The notes beneath the pieces are model-generated. The model was not told the origin of the DNA and did not search any database. It saw only the letters and a list, made by a program, of their open reading frames with translations. A program made the position numbers and the translations under genes. From Amblyomma americanum (taxonomy: Eukaryota > Arthropoda > Arachnida > Ixodida > Ixodidae), in assembly GCF_052857255.1 (NCBI RefSeq), contig NW_027526649.1, positions 62,001-126,000 on the forward strand: 64,000 bases of DNA, given 5' to 3'. Positions 10,599 through 23,248 of the stretch are shown here, one piece after another; within the stretch, counting starts at the first letter, position 1; every line of letters begins with the position of its first letter.

Positions 10599-13567
10599 TG
10601 CTTTTCGCGCAGTAATAAGAGAAAAAGTTTTGAAGCGTGTCACAGGGACACTCGTAAAACCGATGTGTTCAGATTTACCTCGTTTCGGTCTAAAACAACT
10701 TGTTTCGCAGTATTAAGCACGAATACATGCTTTTCGCGCAGTTATAAGAGAAAAAGATTTGACGCGTATCAGAGGAACACTTGTAAAACCGATGTGTTGT
10801 GATTTAGCTCGTTTCGGTCTAAAACAGCTTGTTTCGCTGTATTAAGCAGGAATACATGCTTTTCGCGCAGTTATAAGAGAAAAAGTTTGAAAGGCGTGTC
10901 ACAGAGACACTTGTAAAACCGATGTGCTCAGATTTACCTCGTTTCGGTCTAAAACAGCTTGTTTCGTTGAACTAAGCACGAATACATGCTTTTCGCGCAG
11001 TGATAAGAGAAAAACGTTTTGACGCGTATCAGAGGAACACTTGTAAAACCGATGTGTTGTGATTTAGCTCGTTTCGGTCTAAAACAGCTTGTTTCGTTGT
11101 ATTAAGCAAGAATACGTGCTTTTCGCGCAGTTATAAGAGAAAAAGTTTTGACGCGTGTCACAAGGACACGTGTAAAACCGACTTGTTCAGATTTAGCTCG
11201 TTTCGATCTAAAACAACTTGATTCGTTGTATTAAGCACGAATACATGCTTTTCGCGCAGTTATAAGAGAAAAAGTTTTGACGCGTATCAGAGGAACACTT
11301 GTAAAACCGATGTGTTGTGATTTAGCTCGTTTCGGTCTAAAACAGCTTGTTTCGCTGTATTAAGCAAGAATACATGCTTTTCGCGCCGTTATAAGAGAAA
11401 AAGTTTTGACGAGTATCACGTGGAACACTTGTAATACCGATGTGTTGTGATTTGGCTCGTTTCGGTCTAAAACAGCTTGTTTCGTTGTATTAAGCAAGAA
11501 TACATGCTTTTCGCGCAGTTATAAGAGAAAAAGTTTTGACGCGTATCAGAGGAACACTTGTAAAACCGATGTGTTCAGATTTACCTCTTTTCGGACTAAA
11601 ACAGCTGGTTTAGTTGTATTAAGCACGAATACATGCTTTTCGCGCAGTTATAAGAGAAAAAGTTTTGACGCGTATCACATGTACACTTGGAAAACCGATG
11701 TGTTCAGATCTAGCTCGTTTTGGTCTAAAACAGCTTGTTTCGTTGTATTAAGCACGAATACATGCTTTTCGCGCAGTTATAAGAGCAAAAGATTTGACGC
11801 GTATCAGAGGAACACTTGTAAAACCGATGTGTTGTGATTTAGCTCGTTTCGGTCTAAAACAGCTTGATTCGTTGTATTAAGCACGAATACATGCTTTTCG
11901 CGCAGTTATAAGAGAAAAAGTTTTGACGAGTATCACGTGGATACTTGTAAAACCGATGTGTTCAGATACAGCTTGTTTTGGTATAAAACAGCTTGTTTCG
12001 TTGTTTTAAGCACGAATACATGCTTTTCGCGCAGTTATAAGAGAAAAAGTTTTGACGCGTGTCACAGGGACACTTGTAAAACCGATGTGTTCAAATTTAG
12101 CTCGTTTCGGTCTAAAACAGCTTGTTTCGTCGTATTAAGCACGAATACATGCTTTTCGCGCAGTTATAAGAGAAAAAGTTTTGACGCGTATTAGGGGGAC
12201 ACTTAAAACTGATGTGTTCAGATTTAGCTCATCTCGGTCTAAAACAGCTTGTTTCGTTGTATTAAGCAGGAATACATGCTTTTCGCGCAGTTATAAGAGA
12301 AAGAGTTTTAAAGGCGTATCAGAGGAACACTTGTAAAACCGATGTGTTGTGATTTAGCTCGTTTCGGTCTAAAACAGCTTGTTTCGCTGTATTAAGCAAG
12401 AATACATGCTTTTCGCGCCGTTATAAGAGAAAAAGTTTTGACGAGTATCACGTGGAACACTTGTAATACCGATGTGTTGTGATTTGGCTCGTTTCGGTCT
12501 AAAACAGCTTGTTTCGTTGTATTAAGCAAGAATACATGCTTTTCGCGCAGTTATAAGAGAAAAAGTTTTGACGCGTATCAGAGGAACACTTGTAAAACCG
12601 ATGTGTTCAGATTTACATCTTTTCGGACTAAAACAGCTGGTTTCGTTGTATTAAGCACGAATACATGCTTTTCGCGCAGTTATAAGAGAAAAAGTTTTGA
12701 CGCGTATCACATGGACACTTGGAAAACCGATGTGTTCAGATCTAGCTCGTTTTGGTCTAAAACAGCTTGTTTCGTTGTATTAAGCACGAATACATGCTTT
12801 TCGCGCAGTTATAAGAGAAAAAGATTTGACGCGTAACAGAGGAACACTTGTAAAACCGATGTGTTGTGATTTAGCTCGTTTCGGTCTAAAACAGCTTGTT
12901 TCGCTGTATTAAGCCGGAATACATGCTTTTCGCGCAGTTATAAGAGAAAAAGTTTTGACGCGTGTCACAGGGACACGTGTAAAACCGACGTGTTCAGACT
13001 TAGCTCGTTTCGGTTTAAAACAGCTTGATTCGTTGTATTAAGCACGAATACATGCTTTTCGCGCAGTTATAAGAGAAAAAGTTTTGACGCGTATTAGGGG
13101 GCACTTAAAACTGATGTGTTCAGATTTAGCTCATCTCGGTCTAAAACAGCTTGTTTCGTTGTATTAAGCAGGAATACATGCTTTTCGCGCAGTTATAAGA
13201 GAAAGAGTTTTAAAGGCGTGTCACAGGGACACTTGTAAAACCGATGTGTTCAGATTTACCTCGTTTCGGTCTAAAACAGCTTGTTTCGTTGTTTTAAGCA
13301 CGAATACATGCTTTTCGCGCAGTTATAAGAGAAAAAGTTTTGACGAGTATCACGTGGAACACTTGTAATACCGATGTGTTGTGATTTAGCTCGTTTCGGT
13401 CTAAAACAGCTTGTTTCGCTGTATTAAGCAGGAATACATGCTTTTCGCGCAGTTATAAGAGAAAAAGTTTTGACGCGTATCAGAGGAACACTTGTAAAAC
13501 CGATGTGTGGTGATTTAGCTCTTTTCGGTCTAAAACAACTTGTTTCGTATTATTAAGCAAGAATACG
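10599..13567 (+). repeat. HOR unit 4 (23 monomers)
   Basis: The segment from about 10466 to 12316 is repeated at about 13432-15282, with an offset of 2969 falling to 2966 after a 3-bp loss near 14374. Both copies carry the rare words TTTCGCAGTATTAAG and GATGTGCTCAG. The copy ends in a chimeric monomer starting at 12277, where a TTAAAGGCGT head joins an ATCAGAGG class A tail. Unit 3-like sequence follows. Confidence 0.8.
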
Positions 13568-15889
13568 TGCTTTTCGCGCAGTAATAAGAGAAAAAGTTTT
13601 GAAGCGTGTCACAGGGACACTCGTAAAACCGATGTGTTCAGATTTACCTCGTTTCGGTCTAAAACAACTTGTTTCGCAGTATTAAGCACGAATACATGCT
13701 TTTCGCGCAGTTATAAGAGAAAAAGATTTGACGCGTATCAGAGGAACACTTGTAAAACCGATGTGTTGTGATTTAGCTCGTTTCGGTCTAAAACAGCTTG
13801 TTTCGCTGTATTAAGCAGGAATACATGCTTTTCGCGCAGTTATAAGAGAAAAAGTTTGAAAGGCGTGTCACAGAGACACTTGTAAAACCGATGTGCTCAG
13901 ATTTACCTCGTTTCGGTCTAAAACAGCTTGTTTCGTTGAACTAAGCACGAATACATGCTTTTCGCGCAGTGATAAGAGAAAAACGTTTTGACGCGTATCA
14001 GAGGAACACTTGTAAAACCGATGTGTTGTGATTTAGCTCGTTTCGGTCTAAAACAGCTTGTTTCGTTGTATTAAGCAAGAATACGTGCTTTTCGCGCAGT
14101 TATAAGAGAAAAAGTTTTGACGCGTGTCACAAGGACACGTGTAAAACCGACGTGTTCAGATTTAGCTCGTTTCGATCTAAAACAACTTGATTCGTTGTAT
14201 TAAGCACGAATACATGCTTTTCGCGCAGTTATAAGAGAAAAAGTTTTGACGCGTATCAGAGGAACACTTGTAAAACCGATGTGTTGTGATTTAGCTCGTT
14301 TCGGTCTAAAACAGCTTGTTTCGCTGTATTAAGCAAGAATACATGCTTTTCGCGCCGTTATAAGAGAAAAAGTTTTGAGTATCACGTGGAACACTTGTAA
14401 TACCGATGTGTTGTGATTTGGCTCGTTTCGGTCTAAAACAGCTTGTTTCGTTGTATTAAGCAAGAATACATGCTTTTCGCGCAGTTATAAGAGAAAAAGT
14501 TTTGACGCGTATCAGAGGAACACTTGTAAAACCGATGTGTTCAGATTTACCTCTTTTCGGACTAAAACAGCTGGTTTCGTTGTATTAAGCACGAATACAT
14601 GCTTTTCGCGCAGTTATAAGAGAAAAAGTTTTGACGCGTATCACATGTACACTTGGAAAACCGATGTGTTCAGATCTAGCTCGTTTTGGTCTAAAACAGC
14701 TTGTTTCGTTGTATTAAGCACGAATACATGCTTTTCGCGCAGTTATAAGAGAAAAAGATTTGACGCGTATCAGAGGAACACTTGTAAAACCGATGTGTTG
14801 TGATTTAGCTCGTTTCGGTCTAAAACAGCTTGATTCGTTGTATTAAGCACGAATACATGCTTTTCGCGCAGTTATGAGAGAAAAAGTTTTGACGAGTATC
14901 ACGTGGATACTTGTAAAACCGATGTGTTCAGATACAGCTTGTTTTGGTATAAAACAGCTTGTTTCGTTGTTTTAAGCACGAATACATGCTTTTCGCGCAG
15001 TTATAAGAGAAAAAGTTTTGACGCGTGTCACAGGGACACTTGTAAAACCGATGTGTTCAAATTTAGCTCGTTTCGGTCTAAAACAGCTTGTTTCGTCGTA
15101 TTAAGCACGAATACATGCTTTTCGCGCAGTTATAAGAGAAAAAGTTTTGACGCGTATTAGGGGGACACTTAAAACTGATGTGTTCAGATTTAGCTCATCT
15201 CGGTCTAAAACAGCTTGTTTCGTTGTATTAAGCAGGAATACATGCTTTTCGCGCAGTTATAAGAGAAAGAGTTTTAAAGGCGTGTCACAGGGACACTTGT
15301 AAAACCGATGTGTTCAGATTTACCTCGTTTCGGTCTAAAACAGCTTGTTTCGTTGTATTAAGCAAGAATACATGCTTTTCGCGCAGTTATAAGATAAAAA
15401 GATTTGACGCGTATCAGAGGAACACTTGTAAAACCGATGTGTTGTGATTTAGCTCGTTTCGGTCTAAAACAGCTTGTTTCGCTGTATTAAGCAGGAATAC
15501 ATGCTTTTCGCGCAGTTATAAGAGAAAAGGTTTTAAAGGCGTGTCACAGGGACACTTGTAAAACCGATGTGTTCAGATTTACCTCGTTTCGGTCTAAAAC
15601 AACTTTTTTCGTTGAACTAAGCACGAATACATAATTTTCGCGCAGTTATAAGAGAAAAAGTTTTGACGCGTATCAGATGAACACTTGTAAAACCAATGTG
15701 TTGTGATTTAGCTCGTTTCGGTCTAAAACAGCTTGTTTCGCTGTATTAAGCACGAATACATGCTTTTCGCGCAGTTATAAGAGAAAAAGTTTTGACGCGT
15801 ATCAGAGGAACACTTGTAAAACCGATGTGTGGTGATTTAGCTCTTTTCGGTCTAAAACAACTTGTTTCGTATTATTAAGCAAGAATACG
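13568..15889 (+). repeat. HOR unit 5 (18 monomers)
   Basis: Its length is exactly 18 x 129. The first 1.7 kb duplicates unit 4. The segment from about 14840 to the unit end recurs at offset 7359 in unit 9, sharing the unusual GCAGTTATGAGAG at 14871 and 22230. The H/E pair lies at 14537. Confidence 0.8.
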
Positions 15890-17438
15890 TGCTTTTCGCG
15901 CAGTAATAAGAGAAAAAGTTTTGAAGCGTGTCACAGGGACACTCGTAAAACCGATGTGTTCAGATTTACCTCGTTTCGGTCTAAAACAACTTGTTTCGCT
16001 GTATTAAGCACGAATACATGCTTTTCGCGCAGTTATAAGAGAAAAAGATTTGACGCGTATCAGAGGAACACTTGTAAAACCGATGTGTTGTGATTTAGCT
16101 CGTTTCGGTCTAAAACAGCTTGTTTCGCTGTATTAAGCAGGAATACATGCTTTTCGCGCAGTTATAAGAGAAAAAGTTTGAAAGGCGTGTCACAGGGATG
16201 CTTGTAAAACCGATGTGTTCAGATTTACCTCGTTTCGGTCTAAAACAGCTTGTTTCGTTGAACTAAGCACGAATACATGCTTTTCGCGCAGTGATAAGAG
16301 AAAAAAGTTTTGACGCGTATCAGAGGAACACTTGTAAAACCGATGTGTTGTGATTTAGCTCGTTTCGGTCTAAAACAGCTTGTTTCGTTGTATTAAGCAA
16401 GAATACGTGCTTTTCGCGCAGTTATAAGAGAAAAAGTTTTGACGCGTGTCACAGGGACACGTGTAAAACCGACGTGTTCAGATTTAGCTCGTTTCGGTCT
16501 AAAACAGCTTGATTCGTTGTATTAAGCACGAATACATGCTTTTCGCGCAGTTATAAGAGAAAAAGTTTTGACGAGTATCACGTGGATACTTGTAAAACCG
16601 ACGTGTTCAGACTTAGCTCGTTTCGGTTTAAAACAGCTTGATTCGTTGTATTAAGCACGAATACATGCTTTTCGCGCAGTTATAAGAGAAAAAGTTTTGA
16701 CGCGTATTAGGGGGCACTTAAAACTGATGTGTTCAGATTTAGCTCATCTCGGTCTAAAACAGCTTGTTTCGTTGTGTTAAGCAGGAATACATGCTTTTCG
16801 CGCAGTTATAAGAGAAAGAGTTTTAAAGGCGTGTCACAGGGACACTTGTAAAACCGATGTGTTCAGATTTACCTCGTTTCGGTCTAAAACAGCTTGTTTC
16901 GTTGTATTAAGCAAGAATACATGCTTTTCGCGCAGTTATAAGATAAAAAGATTTGACGCGTATCAGAGGAACACTTGTAAAACCGATGTGTTGTGATTTA
17001 GCTCGTTTCGGTCTAAAACAGCTTGTTTCGCTGTATTAAGCAGGAATACATGCTTTTCGCGCAGTTATAAGAGGAAAGGTTTTAAAGGCGTGTCACAGGG
17101 ACACTTGTAAAACCGATGTGTTCAGATTTACCTCGTTTCGGTCTAAAACAACTTTTTTCGTTGAACTAAGCACGAATACATAATTTTCGCGCAGTTATAA
17201 GAGAAAAAGTTTTGACGCGTATCAGATGAACACTTGTAAAACCAATGTGTTGTGATTTAGCTCGTTTCGGTCTAAAACAGCTTGTTTCGCTGTATTAAGC
17301 ACGAATACATGCTTTTCGCGCAGTTATAAGAGAAAAAGTTTTGACGCGTATCAGAGGAACACTTGTAAAACCGATGTGTGGTGATTTAGCTCTTTTCGGT
17401 CTAAAACAACTTGTTTCGTATTATTAAGCAAGAATACG
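15890..17438 (+). repeat. HOR unit 6 (12 monomers)
   Basis: The first about 0.7 kb matches the start of unit 1. In the class C monomer beginning near 16537 the head GTATCACGTGGATAC passes into an ACGTGTTCAGACTTAG tail at about 16585-16605, which is a chimeric monomer. From there the unit follows the unit 3 pattern with a GTATTAGGGGGCACTT class D copy. Confidence 0.8.
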
Positions 17439-19892
17439 TGCTTTTCGCGCAGTAATAAGAGAAAAAGTTTTGAAGCGTGTCACAGGGACACTCGTAAAAC
17501 CGATGTGTTCAGATTTACCTCGTTTCGGTCTAAAACAACTTGTTTCGCTGTATTAAGCACGAATACATGCTTTTCGCGCAGTTATAAGAGAAAAAGATTT
17601 GACGCGTATCAGAGGAACACTTGTAAAACCGATGTGTTGTGATTTAGCTCGTTTCGGTCTAAAACAGCTTGTTTCGCTGTATTAAGCAGGAATACATGCT
17701 TTTCGCGCAGTTATAAGAGAAAAAGTTTGAAAGGCGTGTCACAGAGACACTTGTAAAACCGATGTGTTCAGATTTACCTCGTTTCGGTCCAAAACAGCTT
17801 GTTTCGTTGAACTAAGCACGAATACATGCTTTTCGCGCAGTGATAAGAGAAAAACGTTTTGACGCGTATCAGAGGAACACTTGTAAAACCGATGTGTTGT
17901 GATTTAGCTCGTTTCGGTCTAAAACAGCTTGTTTCGTTGTATTAAGCAAGAATACGTGCTTTTCGCGCAGTTATAAGAGAAAAAGTTTTGACGCGTGTCA
18001 CAAGGACACGTGTAAAACCGACGTGTTCAGATTTAGCTCGTTTCGATCTAAAACAACTTGATTCGTTGTATTAAGCACGAATACATGCTTTTCGCGCAGT
18101 TATAAGAGAAAAAGTTTTGACGCGTATCAGAGGAACACTTGTAAAACCGATGTGTTGTGATTTAGCTCGTTTCGGTCTAAAACAGCTTGTTTCGCTGTAT
18201 TAAGCAAGAATACATGCTTTTCGCGCCGTTATAAGAGAAAAAGTTTTGACGAGTATCACGTGGAACACTTGTAATACCGATGTGTTGTGATTTGGCTCGT
18301 TTCGGTCTAAAACAGCTTGTTTCGTTGTATTAAGCAAGAATACATGCTTTTCGCGCAGTTATAAGAGAAAAAGTTTTGACGCGTATCAGAGGAACACTTG
18401 TAAAACCGATGTGTTCAGATTTACCTCTTTTCGGACTAAAACAGCTGGTTTCGTTGTATTAAGCACGAATACATGCTTTTCGCGCAGTTATAAGAGAAAA
18501 AGTTTTGACGCGTATCACATGTACACTTGGAAAACCGATGTGTTCAGATCTAGCTCGTTTTGGTCTAAAACAGCTTGTTTCGTTGTATTAAGCACGAATA
18601 CATGCTTTTCGCGCAGTTATAAGAGAAAAAGATTTGACGCGTATCAGAGGAACACTTGTAAAACCGATGTGTTGTGATTTAGCTCGTTTCGGTCTAAAAC
18701 AGCTTGTTTCGCTGTATTAAGCCGGAATACATGCTTTTCGCGCAGTTATAAGAGAAAAAGTTTTGACGCGTGTCACAGGGACACGTGTAAAGCCGACGTG
18801 TTCAGACTTAGCTCGTTTCGGTTTAAAACAGCTTGTTTCGTTGTATTAAGCACGAATACATGCTTTTCGCGCAGTTATAAGAGAAAAAGTTTTGACGAGT
18901 ATCACGTGGATACTTGTAAAACCGATGTGTTCAGATACAGCTTGTTTTGGTATAAAACAGCTTGTTTCGTTGTTTTAAGCACGAATACATGCTTTTCGCG
19001 CAGTTATAAGAGAAAAAGTTTTGACGCGTGTCACAGGGACACTTGTAAAACCGATGTGTTCAAATTTAGCTCGTTTCGGTCTAAAACAGCTTGTTTCGTC
19101 GTATTAAGCACGAATACATGCTTTTCGCGCAGTTATAAGAGAAAAAGTTTTGACGCGTATTAGGGGGACACTTAAAACTGATGTGTTCAGATTTAGCTCA
19201 TCTCGGTCTAAAACAGCTTGTTTCGTTGTATTAAGCAGGAATACATGCTTTTCGCGCAGTTATAAGAGAAAGAGTTTTAAAGGCGTGTCACAGGGACACT
19301 TGTAAAACCGATGTGTTCAGATTTACCTCGTTTCGGTCTAAAACAGCTTGTTTCGTTGTATTAAGCAAGAATACATGCTTTTCGCGCAGTTATAAGATAA
19401 AAAGATTTGACGCGTATCAGAGGAACACTTGTAAAACCGATGTGTTGTGATTTAGCTCGTTTCGGTCTAAAACAGCTTGTTTCGCTGTATTAAGCAGGAA
19501 TACATGCTTTTCGCGCAGTTATAAGAGAAAAGGTTTTAAAGGCGTGTCACAGGGACACCTGTAAAACCGATGTGTTCAGATTTACCTCGTTTCGGTCTAA
19601 AACAACTTTTTTCGTTGAACTAAGCACGAATACATAATTTTCGCGCAGTTATAAGAGAAAAAGTTTTGACGCGTATCAGATGAACACTTGTAAAACCAAT
19701 GTGTTGTGATTTAGCTCGTTTCGGTCTAAAACAGCTTGTTTCGCTGTATTAAGCACGAATACATGCTTTTCGCGCAGTTAAAAGAGAAAAAGTTTTGACG
19801 CGTATCAGAGGAACACTTGTAAAACCGATGTGTGGTGATTTAGCTCTTTTCGGTCTAAAACAACTTGTTTCGTATTATTAATCAAGAATACG
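17439..19892 (+). repeat. HOR unit 7 (19 monomers)
   Basis: It aligns to unit 5 at offset 3874 around the H/E pair (18411). It contains an open three-monomer stretch at 18798-19163. There, GCTTGTTTCGTTG replaces the GCTTGATTCGTTG seen in the matching monomers of units 1 and 2. Confidence 0.75.
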
Positions 19893-21442
19893 TGCTTTTC
19901 GCGCAGTAATAAGAGAAAAAGTTTTGAAGCGTGTCACAGGGACACTCGTAAAACCGATGTGTTCAGATTTACCTCGTTTCGGTCTAAAACAACTTGTTTC
20001 GCTGTATTAGGCACGAATACATGCTTTTCGCGCAGTTATAAGAGAAAAAGATTTGACGCGTATCAGAGGAACACTTGTAAAACCGATGTGTTGTGATTTA
20101 GCTCGTTTCGGTCTAAAACAGCTTGTTTCGCTGTATTAAGCAGGAATACATGCTTTTCGCGCAGTTATAAGAGAAAAAGTTTGAAAGGCGTGTCACAGGG
20201 ACACTTGTAAAACCGATGTGTTCAGATTTACCTCGTTTCGGTCTAAAACAGCTTGTTTCGTTGAACTAAGCACGAATACATGCTTTTCGCGCAGTGATAA
20301 GAGAAAAAAGTTTTGACGCGTATCAGAGGAACACTTGTAAAACCGATGTGTTGTGATTTAGCTCGTTTCGGTCTAAAACAGCTTGTTTCGTTGTATTAAG
20401 CAAGAATACGTGCTTTTCGCGCAGTTATAAGAGAAAAAGTTTTGACGCGTGTCACAGGGACACGTGTAAAACCGACGTGTTCAGATTTAGCTCGTTTCGG
20501 TCTAAAACAGCTTGATTCGTTGTATTAAGCACGAATACATGCTTTTCGCGCAGTTATAAGAGAAAAAGTTTTGACGAGTATCACGTGGATACTTGTAAAA
20601 CCGATGTGTTCAGATACAGCTCGTTTTGGTATAAAACAGCTTGTTTCGTTGTTTCAAGCACGAATACATGCTTTTCGCGCAGTTATAGAAGAAAAAGGTT
20701 TTACGCGTATTAGGGGGACACTTAAAACTGATGTGTTCAGATTTAGCTCATCTCGGTCTAAAACAGCTTGTTTCGTTGTATTAAGCAGGAATACATGCTT
20801 TTCGCGCAGTTATAAGAGAAAAAGTTTTAAAGGCGTGTCACAGGGACACTTGTAAAACCGATGTGTTCAGATTTACCTCGTTTCGGTCTACAACAGCTTG
20901 TTTCGTTGTATTAAGCAAGAATACATGCTTTTCGCGCAGTTATAAGATAAAAAGATTTGACGCGTATCAGAGGAACACTTGTAAAACCGATGTGTTGTAA
21001 TTAAGCTCGTTTCGGTCTAAAACAGCTTGTTTCGCTGTATTATGCAGGAATACATGCTTTTCGCGCAGTTATAAGAGAAAAAGTTTTAAAGGCGTGTCAC
21101 AGAGACACTTGTAATACCGATGTGTTCAGATTTACCTCGTTTCGGTCTAAAACAGCTTGTTTTGTTGAACTAAGCACGAATACATGCTTTTCGCGCAGTT
21201 ATAAGAGAAAAAGTTTTGACGCGTATCAGAGGAACACTTGTAAAACCAATGTGTTGTGATTTAGCTCGTTTCGGTCTAAAACAGCTTGTTTCGCTGTATT
21301 AAGCACGAATACATGCTTTTCGCGCAGTTATAAGAGAAAAAGTTTTGACGCGTATCAGAGGAACACTTGTAAAACCGATGTGTGGTGATTTAGCTCTTTT
21401 CGGTCTAAAACAACTTGTTTCGTATTATTAAGCAAGAATACG
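19893..21442 (+). repeat. HOR unit 8 (12 monomers)
   Basis: It corresponds to the first 12 monomers of unit 1. It shares with unit 10 the private variants TTTCAAGCACG (20651, 24007) and CTACAACAGC (20889, 24241), so units 8 and 10 derive from one copy. The TTTCAAG change removes a TAA and opens the frame at 20571-20855. Confidence 0.75.
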
Positions 21443-23248
21443 TGCTTTTCGTGCAGTAATAAGAGAAAAAGTTTTCAAGCGTGTCACAGGGACACTCGTA
21501 AAACCGATGTGTTCAGATTTAGCTCGTTTCGGTCTAAAACAGCTTGTTTCGTCGTATTAAGCACGAATACATGCTTTTCGCGCAGTTATAAGAGAAAAAG
21601 TTTTGACGCGTGTCACAGGGACACTTGTAAAACCGATGTGTTCAGATTTAGCTCGTTTCGGTCTAAAACAGCTTGTTTCGTTGTATTAAGCACGAATACA
21701 TGCTTTTCGCGCAGTTATAAGAGAAAAAGTTTTGACGCGTATTAGAGGAGCACTTGTAAAACCGATGTTTTGTGATTTAGCTCGTTTCGGTCTAAAACAA
21801 CTTGTTTCGCTGTATTAAGCAAGAATACATGCTTTTCGCGCAGTTATAAGATAAAAAGATTTGACGCGTATCAGAGGAACACTTGTAAAACCGATGTGTT
21901 TTGATTTAGCTCGTTTCGGTCTAAAACAGCTTGTTTCGTTGTATTAAGCAAGAATACATGCTTTTCGCCCAGTTATAAGATAAAAAGAATTGACGCGTAT
22001 CAGAGGAACACTTGTAAAACCGATGTGTTGTGATTTAGCTCGTTTCGGTCTAAAACAGCTTGTTTCGTTGTATTAAGCACGAATACATGCTTTTCGCGCA
22101 GTTATAAGAGAAAAAGATTTGACGCGTATCAGAGGAACACTTGTAAAATCGATGTGTTGTGATTTAGCTCGTTTCGGTTTAAAACAGCTTGATTCGTTGT
22201 ATTAAGCACGAATACATGCTTTTCGCGCAGTTATGAGAGAAAAAGTTTTGACGAGTATCACGTGGATACTTGTAAAACCGATGTGTTCAGATACAGCTTG
22301 TTTTGGTATAAAACAGCTTGTTTCGTTGTTTTAAGCACGAATACATGCTTTTCGCGCAGTTATAAGAGAAAAAGTTTTGACGCGTGTCACAGGGACACTT
22401 GTAAAACCGATGTGTTCAAATTTAGCTCGTTTCGGTCTAAAACAGCTTGTTTCGTCGTATTAAGCACGAATACATGCTTTTCGCGCAGTTATAAGAGAAA
22501 AAGTTTTGACGCGTATTAGGGGGACACTTAAAACTGATGTGTTCAGATTTAGCTCATCTCGGTCTAAAACAGCTTGTTTCGTTGTATTAAGCAGGAATAC
22601 ATGCTTTTCGCGCAGTTATAAGAGAAAGAGTTTTAAAGGCGTGTCACAGGGACACTTGTAAAACCGATGTGTTCAGATTTACCTCGTTTCGGTCTAAAAC
22701 AGCTTGTTTCGTTGTATTAAGCAAGAATACATGCTTTTCGCGCAGTTATAAGATAAAAAGATTTGACGCGTATCAGAGGAACACTTGTAAAACCGATGTG
22801 TTGTGATTTAGCTCGTTTCGGTCTAAAACAGCTTGTTTCGCTGTATTAAGCAGGAATACATGCTTTTCGCGCAGTTATAAGAGAAAAGGTTTTAAAGGCG
22901 TGTCACAGGGACACTTGTAAAACCGATGTGTTCAGATTTACCTCGTTTCGGTCTAAAACAACTTTTTTCGTTGAACTAAGCACGAATACATAATTTTCGC
23001 GCAGTTATAAGAGAAAAAGTTTTGACGCGTATCAGATGAAAACTTGTAAAACCAATGTGTTGTGATTTAGCTCGTTTCGGTCTAAAACAGCTTGTTTCGC
23101 TGTATTAAGCACGAATACATGCTTTTCGCGCAGTTATAAGAGAAAAAGTTTTGACGCGTATCAGAGGAACACTTGTAAAACCGATGTGTGGTGATTTAGC
23201 TCTTTTCGGTCTAAAACAACTTGTTTCGTATTATTAAGCAAGAATACG
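21443..23248 (+). repeat. HOR unit 9 (14 monomers)
   Basis: Its anchor has GTTTTCAAGCG in place of GTTTTGAAGCG. The length is exactly 14 x 129. The part after about 22199 matches unit 5 at offset 7359. The first part is made of GTGTC monomers followed by several class A monomers with GATAAAAAGA. Confidence 0.75.
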
